From Cellulosimicrobium terreum (lineage in GTDB: Bacteria; Actinomycetota; Actinomycetes; Actinomycetales; Cellulomonadaceae): a DNA stretch of 64,000 nucleotides. The translations under genes and the position numbers were made by a program. Under the pieces are notes generated by a model. The model ran no database searches, was not told where the DNA came from, and was given only the letters and a program-made list of their open reading frames with translations. Positions 1 through 9,102 of the stretch are shown one piece after another. The stretch lies in assembly GCA_014803435.1 (NCBI GenBank), contig JACYFD010000004.1, positions 535,095 to 599,094 of the forward strand, read 5' to 3'. Every line of letters starts with the position of its first letter. Position 1 is the stretch's first letter.

Positions 1-4
1 GTGC

Positions 5-859
5 TCAGGCCTCGCCGGGCATCGCGCGGCGGACGACGAGGCGTGTCCACGCCCCGAGGTACACCCGATCGCCGTCGGAGACCTCGCGGCGCTGGCCCGC
101 GGGGATCGGGTCGGTCGGCAGCGGCTCGCCCGCGGGGCTCAGGAACGTCCCGTTCGACGACTGCAGGTCCTCGACCCACCAGCGCTGTCCGTCGGTGCTG
201 AGCTGGCAGTGCCGACGGGACACACCGGTGTCCGACCCGCAGTCGACCTGCGGGTGGATGCCGCGCGACGCGGACGGCCGACCGACGAGCACGCTGCGCT
301 CACGCAGCACGACCAGACCGGGCAGCCCCGCCGACGGCATCGGGTCCTCGGGCTGCTGCGCGGTGTACCAGTCCGGGTCGACCCACACCTCGACGACCCA
401 CTGGTCCGGGCCGGGCACCGAGGGCGTCGGCAGGTGCGTGCCCGACGGCGCCGCGGGCGTGCTCGCGCCCGTGACCGCAGACACCGGGTCGGGCTCGGCG
501 GTACCCGGGTCGGGCTCGGCCGGACCGGCTGGCACGGTGGGCGCCGGCGATCCGGTGGGCGCCGGTGGGTCCAGGGAGAGCACCGACGAGGGCTCCACCG
601 GATCGGGCGCGGAGCCCGTCGTGAAGTCGTACCCGCAGTTCTCGCAGAACAGTGCGGCCGCGGAGGCCGGGCTGGAGCAGTTGGGGCACGTCACCGGATC
701 GGCGCTCGCAGGCGCCGCCGGGCCGGACCCGCCGGCGTCGGGCGCCCGGTTCCCCGGAGCCGAGCCGGGGGACGGCTCGGCGGCCGCGATGGGCGCACCG
801 CAGACGTCGCAGTAGTCCGTCGAGGCGGAGGCGTGCCCGTTGGGGCAGACGGCGCTCAA
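5..859 (-). CDS. Zinc-ribbon and FHA domain protein
   Basis: A cytoplasmic phosphothreonine-reading adaptor is likely. The N-terminus carries two Cys4 zinc-ribbon patterns (CPNGH...YCDVCG and CPNCSS...FCENCG), followed by a Pro/Ala-rich linker and a C-terminal FHA domain with the VGRPSASRG, SRRHC and SSNGTF signatures. The start is taken as TTG, whose first bases overlap the TGA of the upstream VWA gene by 4 nt (TTGA); no strong ribosome site is visible, so the start is uncertain. It is the last gene of a long operon that includes a PknG-like kinase. In mycobacteria PknG acts on the FHA protein GarA, so this protein is an inferred partner. It is larger than GarA, and no GarA-type threonine motif was recognised. 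Confidence 0.8.
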   Translation of the reverse strand: MSAVCPNGHASASTDYCDVCGAPIAAAEPSPGSAPGNRAPDAGGSGPAAPASADPVTCPNCSSPASAAALFCENCGYDFTTGSAPDPVEPSSVLSLDPPAPTGSPAPTVPAGPAEPDPGTAEPDPVSAVTGASTPAAPSGTHLPTPSVPGPDQWVVEVWVDPDWYTAQQPEDPMPSAGLPGLVVLRERSVLVGRPSASRGIHPQVDCGSDTGVSRRHCQLSTDGQRWWVEDLQSSNGTFLSPAGEPLPTDPIPAGQRREVSDGDRVYLGAWTRLVVRRAMPGEA

Positions 860-2136
860 CGCCGGACTCGCGTCGTCTTCGTCGAGGCGGTGTCGAGCGC
901 CATCTCGTCCAGGGTCGACGTGTTGCGCTTGAGCCGCACGGTGCCGTGCTCCTCGTCGTCGATGTCGACGACCCGGCGCAGACGCGACGTCGCCTCGTCG
1001 TTGCCGGTCTGCTGCGCGAGCTGGACCGCACGGCCGAGCTTCACCGTCGCGGTCGCCTCGTCGCCCGCGGACTTGGCCGCGAGCCCCTCCTGGATGGCGG
1101 TCGCGAGCTCTGTCTGGCCCGTGTAGTGCGCCACCTCGGGACTGATCCGCGTCGTGAGCGCGTCGTCGTCCGACCACTTGGCCTTGACCAGGCCGGAAGA
1201 GACCACCTCACCGTTGACCGCGAGCTGCACGCGTGCGGCCAGCTGCTCGGAGCCCACCGGCTTCGACCCGACCCGCACGGAGACGTGGTAGTCCCGTGTC
1301 TCGTCGCCCCAGGACCCGGTCGGGTAGGAGCCCGTCAGCGGGTTGACCTCCGCACGGCGGCTCGTGAGGTCCTCGACCGTCGGGGCGACCTGGCGGACGA
1401 ACAGCACCTGAGCCCCCTGCGGCGCCCAGACCCGCAGGTCGGCGGAGGCGACGCCGCGAGCCATCGACGCCTGGATCAGGGCCTGGAAGTCCGTGGCGAT
1501 CTCGCTCGGGTCGGCGATGAGGTCGACCGTGCCGAGCAGTGCGGTCGAGATCTCGCGCAGCTCGTCGACCTGCCAGCGCGAACCGACGCCGCGGGCGTCG
1601 CACTGGAAGTGGCCCGTGACGTCGCGGATCGCCGAGGAGAGGTTCGCGCGCGGCTCGGACTCGTTCTTGCCGTCGGTCAGCAGGATCGCGTGCCGCTGCG
1701 TGGCCTGCGGGACCGTCTCGAACAGCTGGTCTGCCAGGCGCAGCCACGTGCTCATCGCCGTGCCGCCGCCGGGCGCCATCATCGAGATGGCGCGCTTCGC
1801 CTCGCCGCGAGCGCCGGGCTCCATCTGCACCATGGACATGCGCGCGTTCGGGTACGGGAACGCGCGGTTCGCCACGTGGCTGCCACCGATGATCGCGAAC
1901 CAGGTGCCGTCGAGGATCGTGTCGACCGCGACCTGGGCGGCGTGCTTCGCCGCCTCGATGTTGCGCCCGGACATCGAGCCCGACGTGTCGACCATGATGA
2001 TCTCGGCAACCCCGCCGCCTGACCCGCCGCCCGCCGTCCCCGCACCCGTGCAGGTCACGGTGACGATCGCGTGGACATCGGTGGCGCCGTCCGACAGGAA
2101 CTCGTTCTGGAAGACGTCGGCGGAGAACTCGGCCAT
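856..2136 (-). CDS. von Willebrand factor A domain protein
   Basis: A 426-residue protein with a VWA fold. The MIDAS motif DTSGSMSG lies about 50 residues from the start, after a glycine-rich stretch, and a second acidic metal-site region (LLTDGKNE) follows. VWA proteins of this kind bind metal and act as protein-protein scaffolds; in Ter-like stress loci they sit beside PP2C phosphatases and kinases, as here. The ATG was chosen because AGGAG precedes it; a GTG 69 bases upstream would add a tail without conserved features. Its stop overlaps the following FHA gene. The exact binding partner cannot be read from the sequence. Confidence 0.87.
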   Translation of the reverse strand: MAEFSADVFQNEFLSDGATDVHAIVTVTCTGAGTAGGGSGGGVAEIIMVDTSGSMSGRNIEAAKHAAQVAVDTILDGTWFAIIGGSHVANRAFPYPNARMSMVQMEPGARGEAKRAISMMAPGGGTAMSTWLRLADQLFETVPQATQRHAILLTDGKNESEPRANLSSAIRDVTGHFQCDARGVGSRWQVDELREISTALLGTVDLIADPSEIATDFQALIQASMARGVASADLRVWAPQGAQVLFVRQVAPTVEDLTSRRAEVNPLTGSYPTGSWGDETRDYHVSVRVGSKPVGSEQLAARVQLAVNGEVVSSGLVKAKWSDDDALTTRISPEVAHYTGQTELATAIQEGLAAKSAGDEATATVKLGRAVQLAQQTGNDEATSRLRRVVDIDDEEHGTVRLKRNTSTLDEMALDTASTKTTRVRR

Positions 2137-2170
2137 GGGGGCTCCTTCGCTGGGGTTGCTCTCAGGCAGG

Positions 2171-3346
2171 CTATCGGGTGTTGGGTGCTGGTTCCTCGTG
2201 CGCACCCGCCGGCGGACCGTGCGGTGCGACGCGGGCCAGGGTGACGGTGATGTTGTCGCGCCCGCCCTGCTCGTTGGCCCAGCGCACGAGGGCCGCCGAG
2301 AGGTCCAGCGGCTCCGTCCCGGTGGGCGGTCCGAGGGACTCCTGGGTGGCGTGCACGAGCGCGGCGACGTCGTCGGCGGGCGAGCAGTAGTTCCACAGGC
2401 CGTCCGAGCACACGAGCAGCCAGCCGGCGCGGTCGAGCACGGTCGCGACCGTCCGTGCGACCGGGTCGGGGGCGTCCGGGCCCAGCCACCGCGTGATCGC
2501 GTGCGCCTGCGGGGCGTTCTCCGCGGCGGCGCGCGCGATCCCCTGGGCCATCATCTCCTGCGCCCACGAGTCGTCGACGCTGAGCTGGCGGGCCTCGCCT
2601 TCGTCCGGCACCCAGTAGACCCGGGAGTCGCCGACCCAGCCCGCGACGACGAGCGGCCCGTCGACCACCGCGGCCGCGAACGTGCACGACGGCGGGTTGT
2701 CACGGTCGGCCATCTCGCCCACCGTCGCGAGGATGGCGTCGTTCGCGGCCCGCGACGCGTCTGCGAGCCGGGCGCTCCACATGCCCATCCGGGCCGCGGG
2801 CGGGCCCACCACCGGGTCGCTGCCGGCCGGGCCGCCGTCGGCGAGGAGGTCGCGCGCGGCCCGCGCCGCCGCGAGGCTCGCGACGTCGGAGTCGGGCGCG
2901 GACGAGACGCCGTCGCACACGACGAGCACCGCGGACGCCGTGCCGGTGTCCTCCAGCGCGTGCAGCGCCATCGCGTCCTCGTTGCGTGCGTGGCGGATCC
3001 CCCGGTCGCAGACACCCGCGACCCATGTCGCCGGGCGCTCGGTCCAGTGGTCCCGCTCGGAGGCGGCCGGTTCGCCGCACTCCGTGCAGTAGCCGTCGGC
3101 TGCGACGAATCCGCCGCAGCGCGAGCACGGGCGCGCCGCCGGGGCCGTCGGGACCTCGGAGGGCTCCGGGTCCGGGTCGAGGACGGCGGCGGGTGCCGCC
3201 ACCTCCGGCTCGGGGGCGGTCGGGACAGCGAGGGGTGTCCCGCACGCCTCGCAGAACCTGCTGCCGGGCGACGCGGGCTCGCCGCACGACGGGCAGTCGA
3301 GGGCAGCCTCCGCGTCCGCGGCGACGGGATGCTCCGTGGCGCTCAT
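2171..3346 (-). CDS. Zinc-ribbon PP2C-family Ser/Thr phosphatase
   Basis: A 391-residue protein: two N-terminal zinc ribbons (CPSCGE...FCEACG and CSRCGG...YCTECG) joined by a Pro/Glu-rich linker to a PP2C (PPM) phosphatase domain. Metal-site motifs are visible: RHARNEDA, VVCDGVSS, WVGDSRVYW, CSDGLWNY and GGRDNITV. PP2C enzymes hydrolyse phospho-Ser/Thr with Mn/Mg ions. The ATG overlaps the TGA of the upstream PknG-like kinase by 4 nt, so kinase and opposing phosphatase are translationally coupled. No membrane segment is seen; it probably acts in the cytoplasm against products of the neighbouring kinase. Confidence 0.92.
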   Translation of the reverse strand: MSATEHPVAADAEAALDCPSCGEPASPGSRFCEACGTPLAVPTAPEPEVAAPAAVLDPDPEPSEVPTAPAARPCSRCGGFVAADGYCTECGEPAASERDHWTERPATWVAGVCDRGIRHARNEDAMALHALEDTGTASAVLVVCDGVSSAPDSDVASLAAARAARDLLADGGPAGSDPVVGPPAARMGMWSARLADASRAANDAILATVGEMADRDNPPSCTFAAAVVDGPLVVAGWVGDSRVYWVPDEGEARQLSVDDSWAQEMMAQGIARAAAENAPQAHAITRWLGPDAPDPVARTVATVLDRAGWLLVCSDGLWNYCSPADDVAALVHATQESLGPPTGTEPLDLSAALVRWANEQGGRDNITVTLARVAPHGPPAGAHEEPAPNTR

Positions 3347-5700
3347 CGGAGCGTCCACCTGCGCACGTCGTTCGCGTCGTCGACGAGCGTGATCCGGTCC
3401 GCACGCTCCTCGGTGAGGGTCGCGAGCTCGCGGTAGGCCGCCTCGAGCGCGTCGCGCAGCGCCGGCTCGTCCGCGGGCACGCCCGCGATGCTCGTCGTCG
3501 GAGAGGGCCCCGACTCGGTCACGACGCCGAGCGCGGACCGCAGGACCCCGACCGCGAGCAGCGCGCGGTCCCGCGGCGCGATCGACACCGCCTGGATGCT
3601 CGACATCGCGTCCGAGAGGGCCGGCAGACCACGACCCGACGCCGCGAGCAGGTGCGCCCGCAGCATGCGCGACTCGACGTACGAGCTGCGCGTCGGGGTG
3701 ACGAGGTCGAGGGCGTGCAGCGCACCGTCGAGGTCGCCGCGCGCCTCGCGGATGCGCATGAGCCCGAACGCGGCCGGGGCGGTGAAGTTCGCGTCCGTCC
3801 GCGCGCAGATGACGTACAGGGACTCGGCGATGTCCGGCTCGCCGCTCAGCTCGCACGCCGTCGCGAGCGCGAGCTTCGGCGCGATCTCGCCCGGGACCTG
3901 CCCGTACACCGCGTTGAACGACGCCCGGGCCGAGAGCGGGTCGCCCTGGGCGAGCTCGGCGAGGCCGCCGAGCCACGCGGCACGCCACTCCCACGGGTCG
4001 TCCGCGAGGATCCCGGCGATCGTGTCCCGCAGGACGTCGAACCGGGTCGCCTCGATCGCGGTCCGCGCCCGCGCGAGCCGGACCTCGACGGTGTCCTGCG
4101 GGGCGTCCCCGAGAGCGGCGAGGCGCGCGTCGGGGTCGGCCACGTTCACGCCGGCCAGCCAGCTGGCCATCGGGTCGGTCTCGTCGACGCGCAGCGTCGG
4201 CAGCTCGTCCCAGGCGAGCGGGCGCTCCGCGACGTCCGACACCGGCGCGTCGAACAGGACCGACGCCGCGGAGTGCAGCGCCGGGCTGCCCGGTCCACGG
4301 TCCGTCGCCACGACCTCGCGCAGCACCCCGACGACCTGGTGGCGCATCTCGTCGACCGTCGCGAACCGGTCGGACGGGTCGAGCGCGCAGGCCTTGGCGA
4401 GCAACCGGTAGAAGGAGTCGTAGCTCTGGAACACCGGGGTGTCGGCCACCGGGGGGAGCGAGGCCACGTACGTCGACGTGTTGCCGCGGAAGTCGAGGAC
4501 GAGCGTCGCGAGCGTGCGGCCGATCGTGTAGACGTCGGACGCGACGGACGGTCCGACCTCCGCGACCTCCGGCGCCTGGTAGCCGACCGTCCCGAAGATG
4601 GCCGACGTCAGGTCGTCCCCGCGGCGCACGCCGCCGAGGTCGATGAGCTTGACGCCGTCGCCCTGCTGGATGACGTTGTCCGGCTTGAAGTCGCAGAAGA
4701 GCAGGTTGTGGTCGTGCAGGTACGCGAACGCGGGCAGGATCTCGAGGATGAAGGCGAGCGCCTGGTCGCTCGGCAGCGGGTCGACCGTGCCGGCCGCCTC
4801 GCGCCGGTCCGTGAGGATCTCCTTGAGCGACTTGCCGCCCACGTACTCCATGACGGTGTACCCGGCGCCGTCGTGCATCGCGAAGTTGTAGATCTCCACG
4901 ATCAACGGGTGCTCGACCTCGGCGAGGAACTGGCGCTCGGAGATCGCGGCCGCGAACGCGTCCGGGTCGCCCGAGTTCAGCAGGCCCTTGAGCACGACCC
5001 AGCGCCCGTTGACGTTGCGGTCCCGGGCGAGGTAGATCCAGCCGAGACCACCGTGGGCGAGACACCCGACGACCTCGTACTGCCCGCCGACGAGGTCGCC
5101 GGGGCTGAGCTGAGGGGTGAAGTCGAAGCGGTTGCCGCAGTGCGGGCAGAAGCCGGACGTGCGGCCCGGCTGCCCGTCGCGCGAGCGGCCGACCTTCTCC
5201 CCGCAGGCGGGGCAGTACCGCTTGCGCTCCGGCACCTCGGGCACGGCCATGACGGCCTGCAGCGGGTCGGTCACGGGCGCGGACGGGACGGTCGTGAGGC
5301 CGGCACCGAGCCGGTGGCCGCGCAGGCGGGTCGACGACGTCCCGGTCCGCCGGGTCGCCCTCGACCCGGTCGCGGCGGTGCGCGCCGAGCCGAGCGCCGC
5401 CGTCGCGAGCCGGCTCGAGCTGGTGCGGCCGGTCCGGGTCGAGCGCTCGGCGTCGGGGTCGTTCTCCGAGAGCGCTCCGGCGGCGGGCCGGGCCTCGGCG
5501 AACCCGGTGCCCAGCATCGCCGAGGGTGAGGCCGCGGCGCTGCCGCGCGCGGTGGTCGAGGGGCTCGAGGTCGTGCTCGCGGCCGTGCCGGCGCCCTCGG
5601 TCGAAGGTCCTCCGGCGGGCGCGCCGCACACGTTGCAGTAGCCGTCCTCGATGGTGCCCGGGCAACCGGGCTCCGAGCACGGGATGGTCGCGGTCGTCAC
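3343..5700 (-). CDS. pknG: PknG-like serine/threonine protein kinase
   Basis: A 785-residue kinase with the PknG layout. An N-terminal Cys motif (8-25) and low-complexity Ser/Thr region precede a rubredoxin-like zinc centre (CPACG near 163, CPHCG near 185), a kinase domain from about 208 to 460, and a helical TPR-like C-terminus. The kinase shows a glycine loop LAHGGLG, Lys238, the non-RD catalytic loop CDFKPDN (336-342) and DLG (354-356) in place of DFG, all as in mycobacterial PknG. GTG start, overlapping the upstream stop by 4 nt. It lies downstream of glnH/glnX-like genes, the same association as in mycobacteria, where PknG couples amino-acid sensing to TCA-cycle and glutamate metabolism. 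That role here is inferred. Confidence 0.93.
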   Translation of the reverse strand: MTTATIPCSEPGCPGTIEDGYCNVCGAPAGGPSTEGAGTAASTTSSPSTTARGSAAASPSAMLGTGFAEARPAAGALSENDPDAERSTRTGRTSSSRLATAALGSARTAATGSRATRRTGTSSTRLRGHRLGAGLTTVPSAPVTDPLQAVMAVPEVPERKRYCPACGEKVGRSRDGQPGRTSGFCPHCGNRFDFTPQLSPGDLVGGQYEVVGCLAHGGLGWIYLARDRNVNGRWVVLKGLLNSGDPDAFAAAISERQFLAEVEHPLIVEIYNFAMHDGAGYTVMEYVGGKSLKEILTDRREAAGTVDPLPSDQALAFILEILPAFAYLHDHNLLFCDFKPDNVIQQGDGVKLIDLGGVRRGDDLTSAIFGTVGYQAPEVAEVGPSVASDVYTIGRTLATLVLDFRGNTSTYVASLPPVADTPVFQSYDSFYRLLAKACALDPSDRFATVDEMRHQVVGVLREVVATDRGPGSPALHSAASVLFDAPVSDVAERPLAWDELPTLRVDETDPMASWLAGVNVADPDARLAALGDAPQDTVEVRLARARTAIEATRFDVLRDTIAGILADDPWEWRAAWLGGLAELAQGDPLSARASFNAVYGQVPGEIAPKLALATACELSGEPDIAESLYVICARTDANFTAPAAFGLMRIREARGDLDGALHALDLVTPTRSSYVESRMLRAHLLAASGRGLPALSDAMSSIQAVSIAPRDRALLAVGVLRSALGVVTESGPSPTTSIAGVPADEPALRDALEAAYRELATLTEERADRITLVDDANDVRRWTLR

Positions 5701-6803
5701 GACGACGCTCCTTCCGGGGTGGGCAGGTCACGGGTCAGGAACTGGAACTGCTCGACGAGGAACCGGGCGAGGGCGACGTCGCACGGCGTCGACTCGACGG
5801 CCTCACGGGCCTCCGTCAGGCCCGAGCGGACCGTCGGGGAGGCCGCACGGCCGTTCGCGTCCGCCTTCGCGGCGAAGCCCTCGAGGCGGTAGCGCAGCTC
5901 CGCGCGCTCGCGCAGCGGGGCGGTGTAGGCGTCCTCCACGGTCTGGAACGCGCGGGCGACGGTCGTCAGTCGGGCCGTGTACGCGTCGAGCTCGAACCGG
6001 GAGTCGGGCACCGGGCCGAGCCGGGAGACGTCGGGGACGGCGAGCCGCGGCGGGTGCGCGATCTCCCGACGGCAGCGGGCGACGAGGTCGCGCAGCGCGG
6101 GCTCGCGTCCCTCGAGGACGTCGCGCCGGGCCGTGGCTCGTTCCCGGTCGCGCGCGAGCTCGCGGCGCTGGGACGACCCCACGATGAGGTCGCGCTCGGT
6201 GCGCGCCGTCTGCGCCTCGAGCTCGGCGAGCGGTCCGGAGACGTCCGCGCCGCGCTGGGCGTCCTGGGTGACCTTCTCCAGCCGACGGCGCAGGGTCTCG
6301 ACGCGGGTCCGTGCCTCGGCGTCGGGCCCGGCGAGGTCCTCGCAGCGCACGAGCTCGGCCCGCACACCGCGCAGCCGGGCCACCTGGTCGGCCGTGTGCG
6401 GGTCGAAGGAGAGCCGGGTGCGCAGCTGCACGACGAGCGCGTCGCAGAGCTTGACGGCCTCGACCAGCGAGACGAGCGCCGCGCCGGAGCCCGAGTCGAG
6501 GCGGCCCCAGATGAGCTGGGAGAGCTTCTCGCGTGCGACGGCGTCGACCCGGCCGGAGTCCCAGACGACCCGCATCTCGTCGCCCCGGCTGCGGATCGCC
6601 TGCCAGAGCGTGAGCGCGAGCACGAGGTCGGCCGTGTACACGTCGGGCGTCGCCGCGGCCTGCGCCGCGGCGTCGAGCCGGTCGAGCTCGGTGCGACGCT
6701 CGTCGAGCCAGGTCTCGAGCGCGCCGAGGTACGCCAGCAGCTCGGGCGAAGGGATCGCCTCGCCGAGCCTGCCGGGCGCCTCGGGAGCGGTCGTGCGGCT
6801 CAC
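5697..6803 (-). CDS. Alpha-helical coiled-coil protein of unknown function
   Basis: A 368-residue protein with no recognised catalytic domain. It is rich in Arg, Glu, Ala and Leu, with long predicted helices and heptad-like stretches in the middle third (EARTRVETLRRRLEK and following residues), consistent with coiled coil. There is no signal peptide or membrane segment. GTG start, overlapping the stop of the glnH-like gene by 4 nt, and its own stop overlaps the pknG start, so it is made together with sensor and kinase. Position suggests a cytoplasmic linker between the GlnX/GlnH sensor and PknG, but this is inference only. Confidence 0.75.
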   Translation of the reverse strand: MSRTTAPEAPGRLGEAIPSPELLAYLGALETWLDERRTELDRLDAAAQAAATPDVYTADLVLALTLWQAIRSRGDEMRVVWDSGRVDAVAREKLSQLIWGRLDSGSGAALVSLVEAVKLCDALVVQLRTRLSFDPHTADQVARLRGVRAELVRCEDLAGPDAEARTRVETLRRRLEKVTQDAQRGADVSGPLAELEAQTARTERDLIVGSSQRRELARDRERATARRDVLEGREPALRDLVARCRREIAHPPRLAVPDVSRLGPVPDSRFELDAYTARLTTVARAFQTVEDAYTAPLRERAELRYRLEGFAAKADANGRAASPTVRSGLTEAREAVESTPCDVALARFLVEQFQFLTRDLPTPEGASS

Positions 6804-7774
6804 GGCGTGCGACCGTACACCGCGGCCGGGGGCTCGGGAGCGGGGCCGAGCTCGCCGAGCCAGCGCTCGTAGAGGTCGGTCCACGTGCCGTCGGACTTCA
6901 TCTCCTCGAGGACGCCGTTGACGAACCGCACCATGTCGACGTTCCCGGCGGGCACACCGATCCCGTAGGGCTCGTCGCTGATGGCCTCGCCCACGACCTT
7001 CGCGTACGGGTCCTGCGCGGCGAACCCGGCGAGGATGGTGTCGTCGCCGGTGATCGCGTCCACCTGGCCCTGCTGGAACAGCACGAGGCACTGGGTGTGC
7101 GTCGTCGCGGGGACGGGCTCGATCCCGTCGAACTCCTCGAGGCGCGAGATCGTCGTCGTGCCCTCGGGGGCGCACACGCGCTCGCCGTCGAGGTCGGCGA
7201 TGCCGCGGGCGTCGGAGTCGCGCGCCACGAGCACCTTCTGACCGGCGTGGTAGTACTCCGCGGAGAACGCGATCTGCTCCCAGCGCTCGCAGTTCATGGT
7301 GAACGCGCGCGCGACCAGGTCGACGTCCCCGTTCTCGAGCGCGTCGATCCGCTGCCCCGACGTGATCACGCGGAACTGGAGGCGGTCCGGGTCGTCGAAG
7401 ATCGCGCGCGACACCTCGTGCAGCACGTCGATGTCGAAGCCCTCGATCTGGCCGGACAGCGGGTTGCGGGCACCCATGAGCAGCGTGTCCGCGGAGACGC
7501 CGACGACGAGGGAGCCACGCTCCCGGATCTCGGCCATGGTGCTGCCGGACGGCAGGTCGCCCGGGCCGGGCAGATCGCCCTCCGGCTCGTAGGACGCGAG
7601 CGGGTCGGCGCACTCGACGGGGTCGCCCGGTGCGGGCGCCGCGGCCTGGTCGTCGGCCGTCGGCTCGGGCTCCGGGAGCCGCAGGTCGTCGGCCCCGCTG
7701 GGGCCGGAGCAGGCCGCGAGCAGCAGCGTCGCCGCGGCGAGCATGCCGCCGACGGCGGTCCGTGTCGTCTTCAC
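6800..7774 (-). CDS. glnH: GlnH-like lipoprotein solute-binding protein
   Basis: A 324-residue extracellular amino-acid binding lipoprotein (SBP family 3). It begins with a lipoprotein signal ending in the lipobox LLAAC (Cys22), then a Pro/Asp-rich tether and a periplasmic-binding fold (RGSLVVGVSADT, GFDIDVLHEVSRAI, LENGDVDLVARAFTMNCERWEQIAFS). The GTG is preceded by a strong GGAGGAG and overlaps the upstream glnX-like stop by 4 nt. No ABC permease or ATPase is adjacent, so it is more likely a sensor subunit than a transporter part. In mycobacteria GlnH binds Asp/Glu/Asn/Gln-type ligands and signals through GlnX to PknG; the same gene order occurs here with one extra gene inserted. Confidence 0.9.
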   Translation of the reverse strand: MKTTRTAVGGMLAAATLLLAACSGPSGADDLRLPEPEPTADDQAAAPAPGDPVECADPLASYEPEGDLPGPGDLPSGSTMAEIRERGSLVVGVSADTLLMGARNPLSGQIEGFDIDVLHEVSRAIFDDPDRLQFRVITSGQRIDALENGDVDLVARAFTMNCERWEQIAFSAEYYHAGQKVLVARDSDARGIADLDGERVCAPEGTTTISRLEEFDGIEPVPATTHTQCLVLFQQGQVDAITGDDTILAGFAAQDPYAKVVGEAISDEPYGIGVPAGNVDMVRFVNGVLEEMKSDGTWTDLYERWLGELGPAPEPPAAVYGRTP

Positions 7775-9102
7775 CGGTACTCCTCCAGTCGGGCCGCGAC
7801 CCCTCGCCATGCCAGCAGGGCCGCGACGAGCCCGGCGACGAGCAGGAGCCAGCCGGCGACGGCGGCCGTCGTCCCGGCGGAGCCGAGCTCGTCCCGCGTC
7901 GCCGTGGCGTTCTCCTCGATGTCTGCGCGGGCGGACGCCGAGAACTCCTCGAACGCCGCGCCCGGGCCGTCCGCCTCGGCGCTCGTCGCGAGGGCGACGG
8001 CCGCGTCCCAGTCACCACCGTCGTCGAGCGCTCTGATCTCGGCGTGCTGTGCCACCCATGCGTCCAGCGCCTGGGCCGTCGCGCCGTCGAGCACACCCGC
8101 GGAGGCAGCGGTGTCGAGGCGCTCGGCGGCGTCCGCCGTCGCCTCCACGAACGCGTCCTCGTAGGACTGTCCCGACCCGCGCTTGATGAGCGTGAAGGCC
8201 TCCATGGACTTCGCGTCGTTCCCGAGCGCGTACGCCTGCGAGGCCGCGAGGGTGGCCGCGTACGGGCCCTCCCGCACGTCGTTCGCGCGCGAGCTCGTGC
8301 CCGAGAGCAGGAACGTGCACACGATCCCGACGACGAGCAGCAGACCGGTCGCGACCGCGAGCCCGACGTTGAGCACGCGGTGCGTACGACGTGCGAGCCA
8401 GACCTGGCACAGGACGAGGACGAGGAGCGCGGCGAGCGCGCCGGCGAGGACCCACTGGGCGTTGCTCACGCCCGAGAAGTCGGCGGCCACCCGGTCGGCG
8501 TCGTCCAGGACGACCTCGTCGAGCGCGGGCAGCATCTCCTCGCGCAGGATCGTGGACGCCTGGTCGAGGTAGGCCGCCCCGACGGGGAAGCCCTGGCGGT
8601 TGTTCGCCCGAGCCTGCTCGACGAGGCCGGTGTAGGTCGTGAGGTCGGCGGCGACCTGCCCGAGGAGCTCCGCGTCCGCGGCGTTGCTGCCGGAGAGGGT
8701 CGCGAGCCGGGCGGCCGCGTCGTCGACGAGGTCGTCGTAGCGAGCCCGCTGGTCCGACGGCTCGAGACCGCCGACGAGGAACGCTCCTGTCGCCGTCGCG
8801 TCGGCCGCGACGAGGGAGTTGCGCACGTCCTGCACCCCGACGAGCTGGGCCGAGTCCTCGCGCGCCGCCTCGAGCGCGGCAGACTGGACCTGTCCCGCCT
8901 GGAAGCCGAGCACGCCGACGACGATCGCCGCGAGCACGCACAGCGCCATGACGAGGCGGAGCCGGCCGGGGGTGCGCCGCAGCGCGCGCACGGCGCGTGA
9001 GCCGCCCGGCGCGGCCGGAGCGCCGGTCACGGCCGTGGTCGGTGGAGCGGCGGGCGCGCCCACCGCTGAGGTCGGGCCCGGGCGGACCGGGGTCGTCGTC
9101 AT
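7771..9102 (-). CDS. glnX: GlnX-like transmembrane sensor protein
   Basis: A 443-residue membrane protein. After a Pro/Thr-rich cytoplasmic tail there is TM1 (about 50-67), an extracytoplasmic helical domain of about 145 residues resembling chemoreceptor-type four-helix sensors, TM2 (217-236), TM3 (247-267), a second extracytoplasmic helical domain, and TM4 near the C-terminus (about 418-438). The arrangement matches the mycobacterial GlnX that works with GlnH and PknG. ATG start, overlapping the upstream AAA+ gene's TGA by 4 nt; its stop overlaps the glnH start. Presumably it transmits the GlnH ligand state across the membrane. Confidence 0.82.
   Translation of the reverse strand: MTTTPVRPGPTSAVGAPAAPPTTAVTGAPAAPGGSRAVRALRRTPGRLRLVMALCVLAAIVVGVLGFQAGQVQSAALEAAREDSAQLVGVQDVRNSLVAADATATGAFLVGGLEPSDQRARYDDLVDDAAARLATLSGSNAADAELLGQVAADLTTYTGLVEQARANNRQGFPVGAAYLDQASTILREEMLPALDEVVLDDADRVAADFSGVSNAQWVLAGALAALLVLVLCQVWLARRTHRVLNVGLAVATGLLLVVGIVCTFLLSGTSSRANDVREGPYAATLAASQAYALGNDAKSMEAFTLIKRGSGQSYEDAFVEATADAAERLDTAASAGVLDGATAQALDAWVAQHAEIRALDDGGDWDAAVALATSAEADGPGAAFEEFSASARADIEENATATRDELGSAGTTAAVAGWLLLVAGLVAALLAWRGVAARLEEYR

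Noticed and set aside
2171..5731. Single 1186-residue minus-strand frame spanning the PknG and PP2C genes
   Set aside because: Only the PP2C end has coding character. The upstream part is an Arg/Ala/Gly-rich shadow of the kinase gene, which has PknG motifs in another frame.
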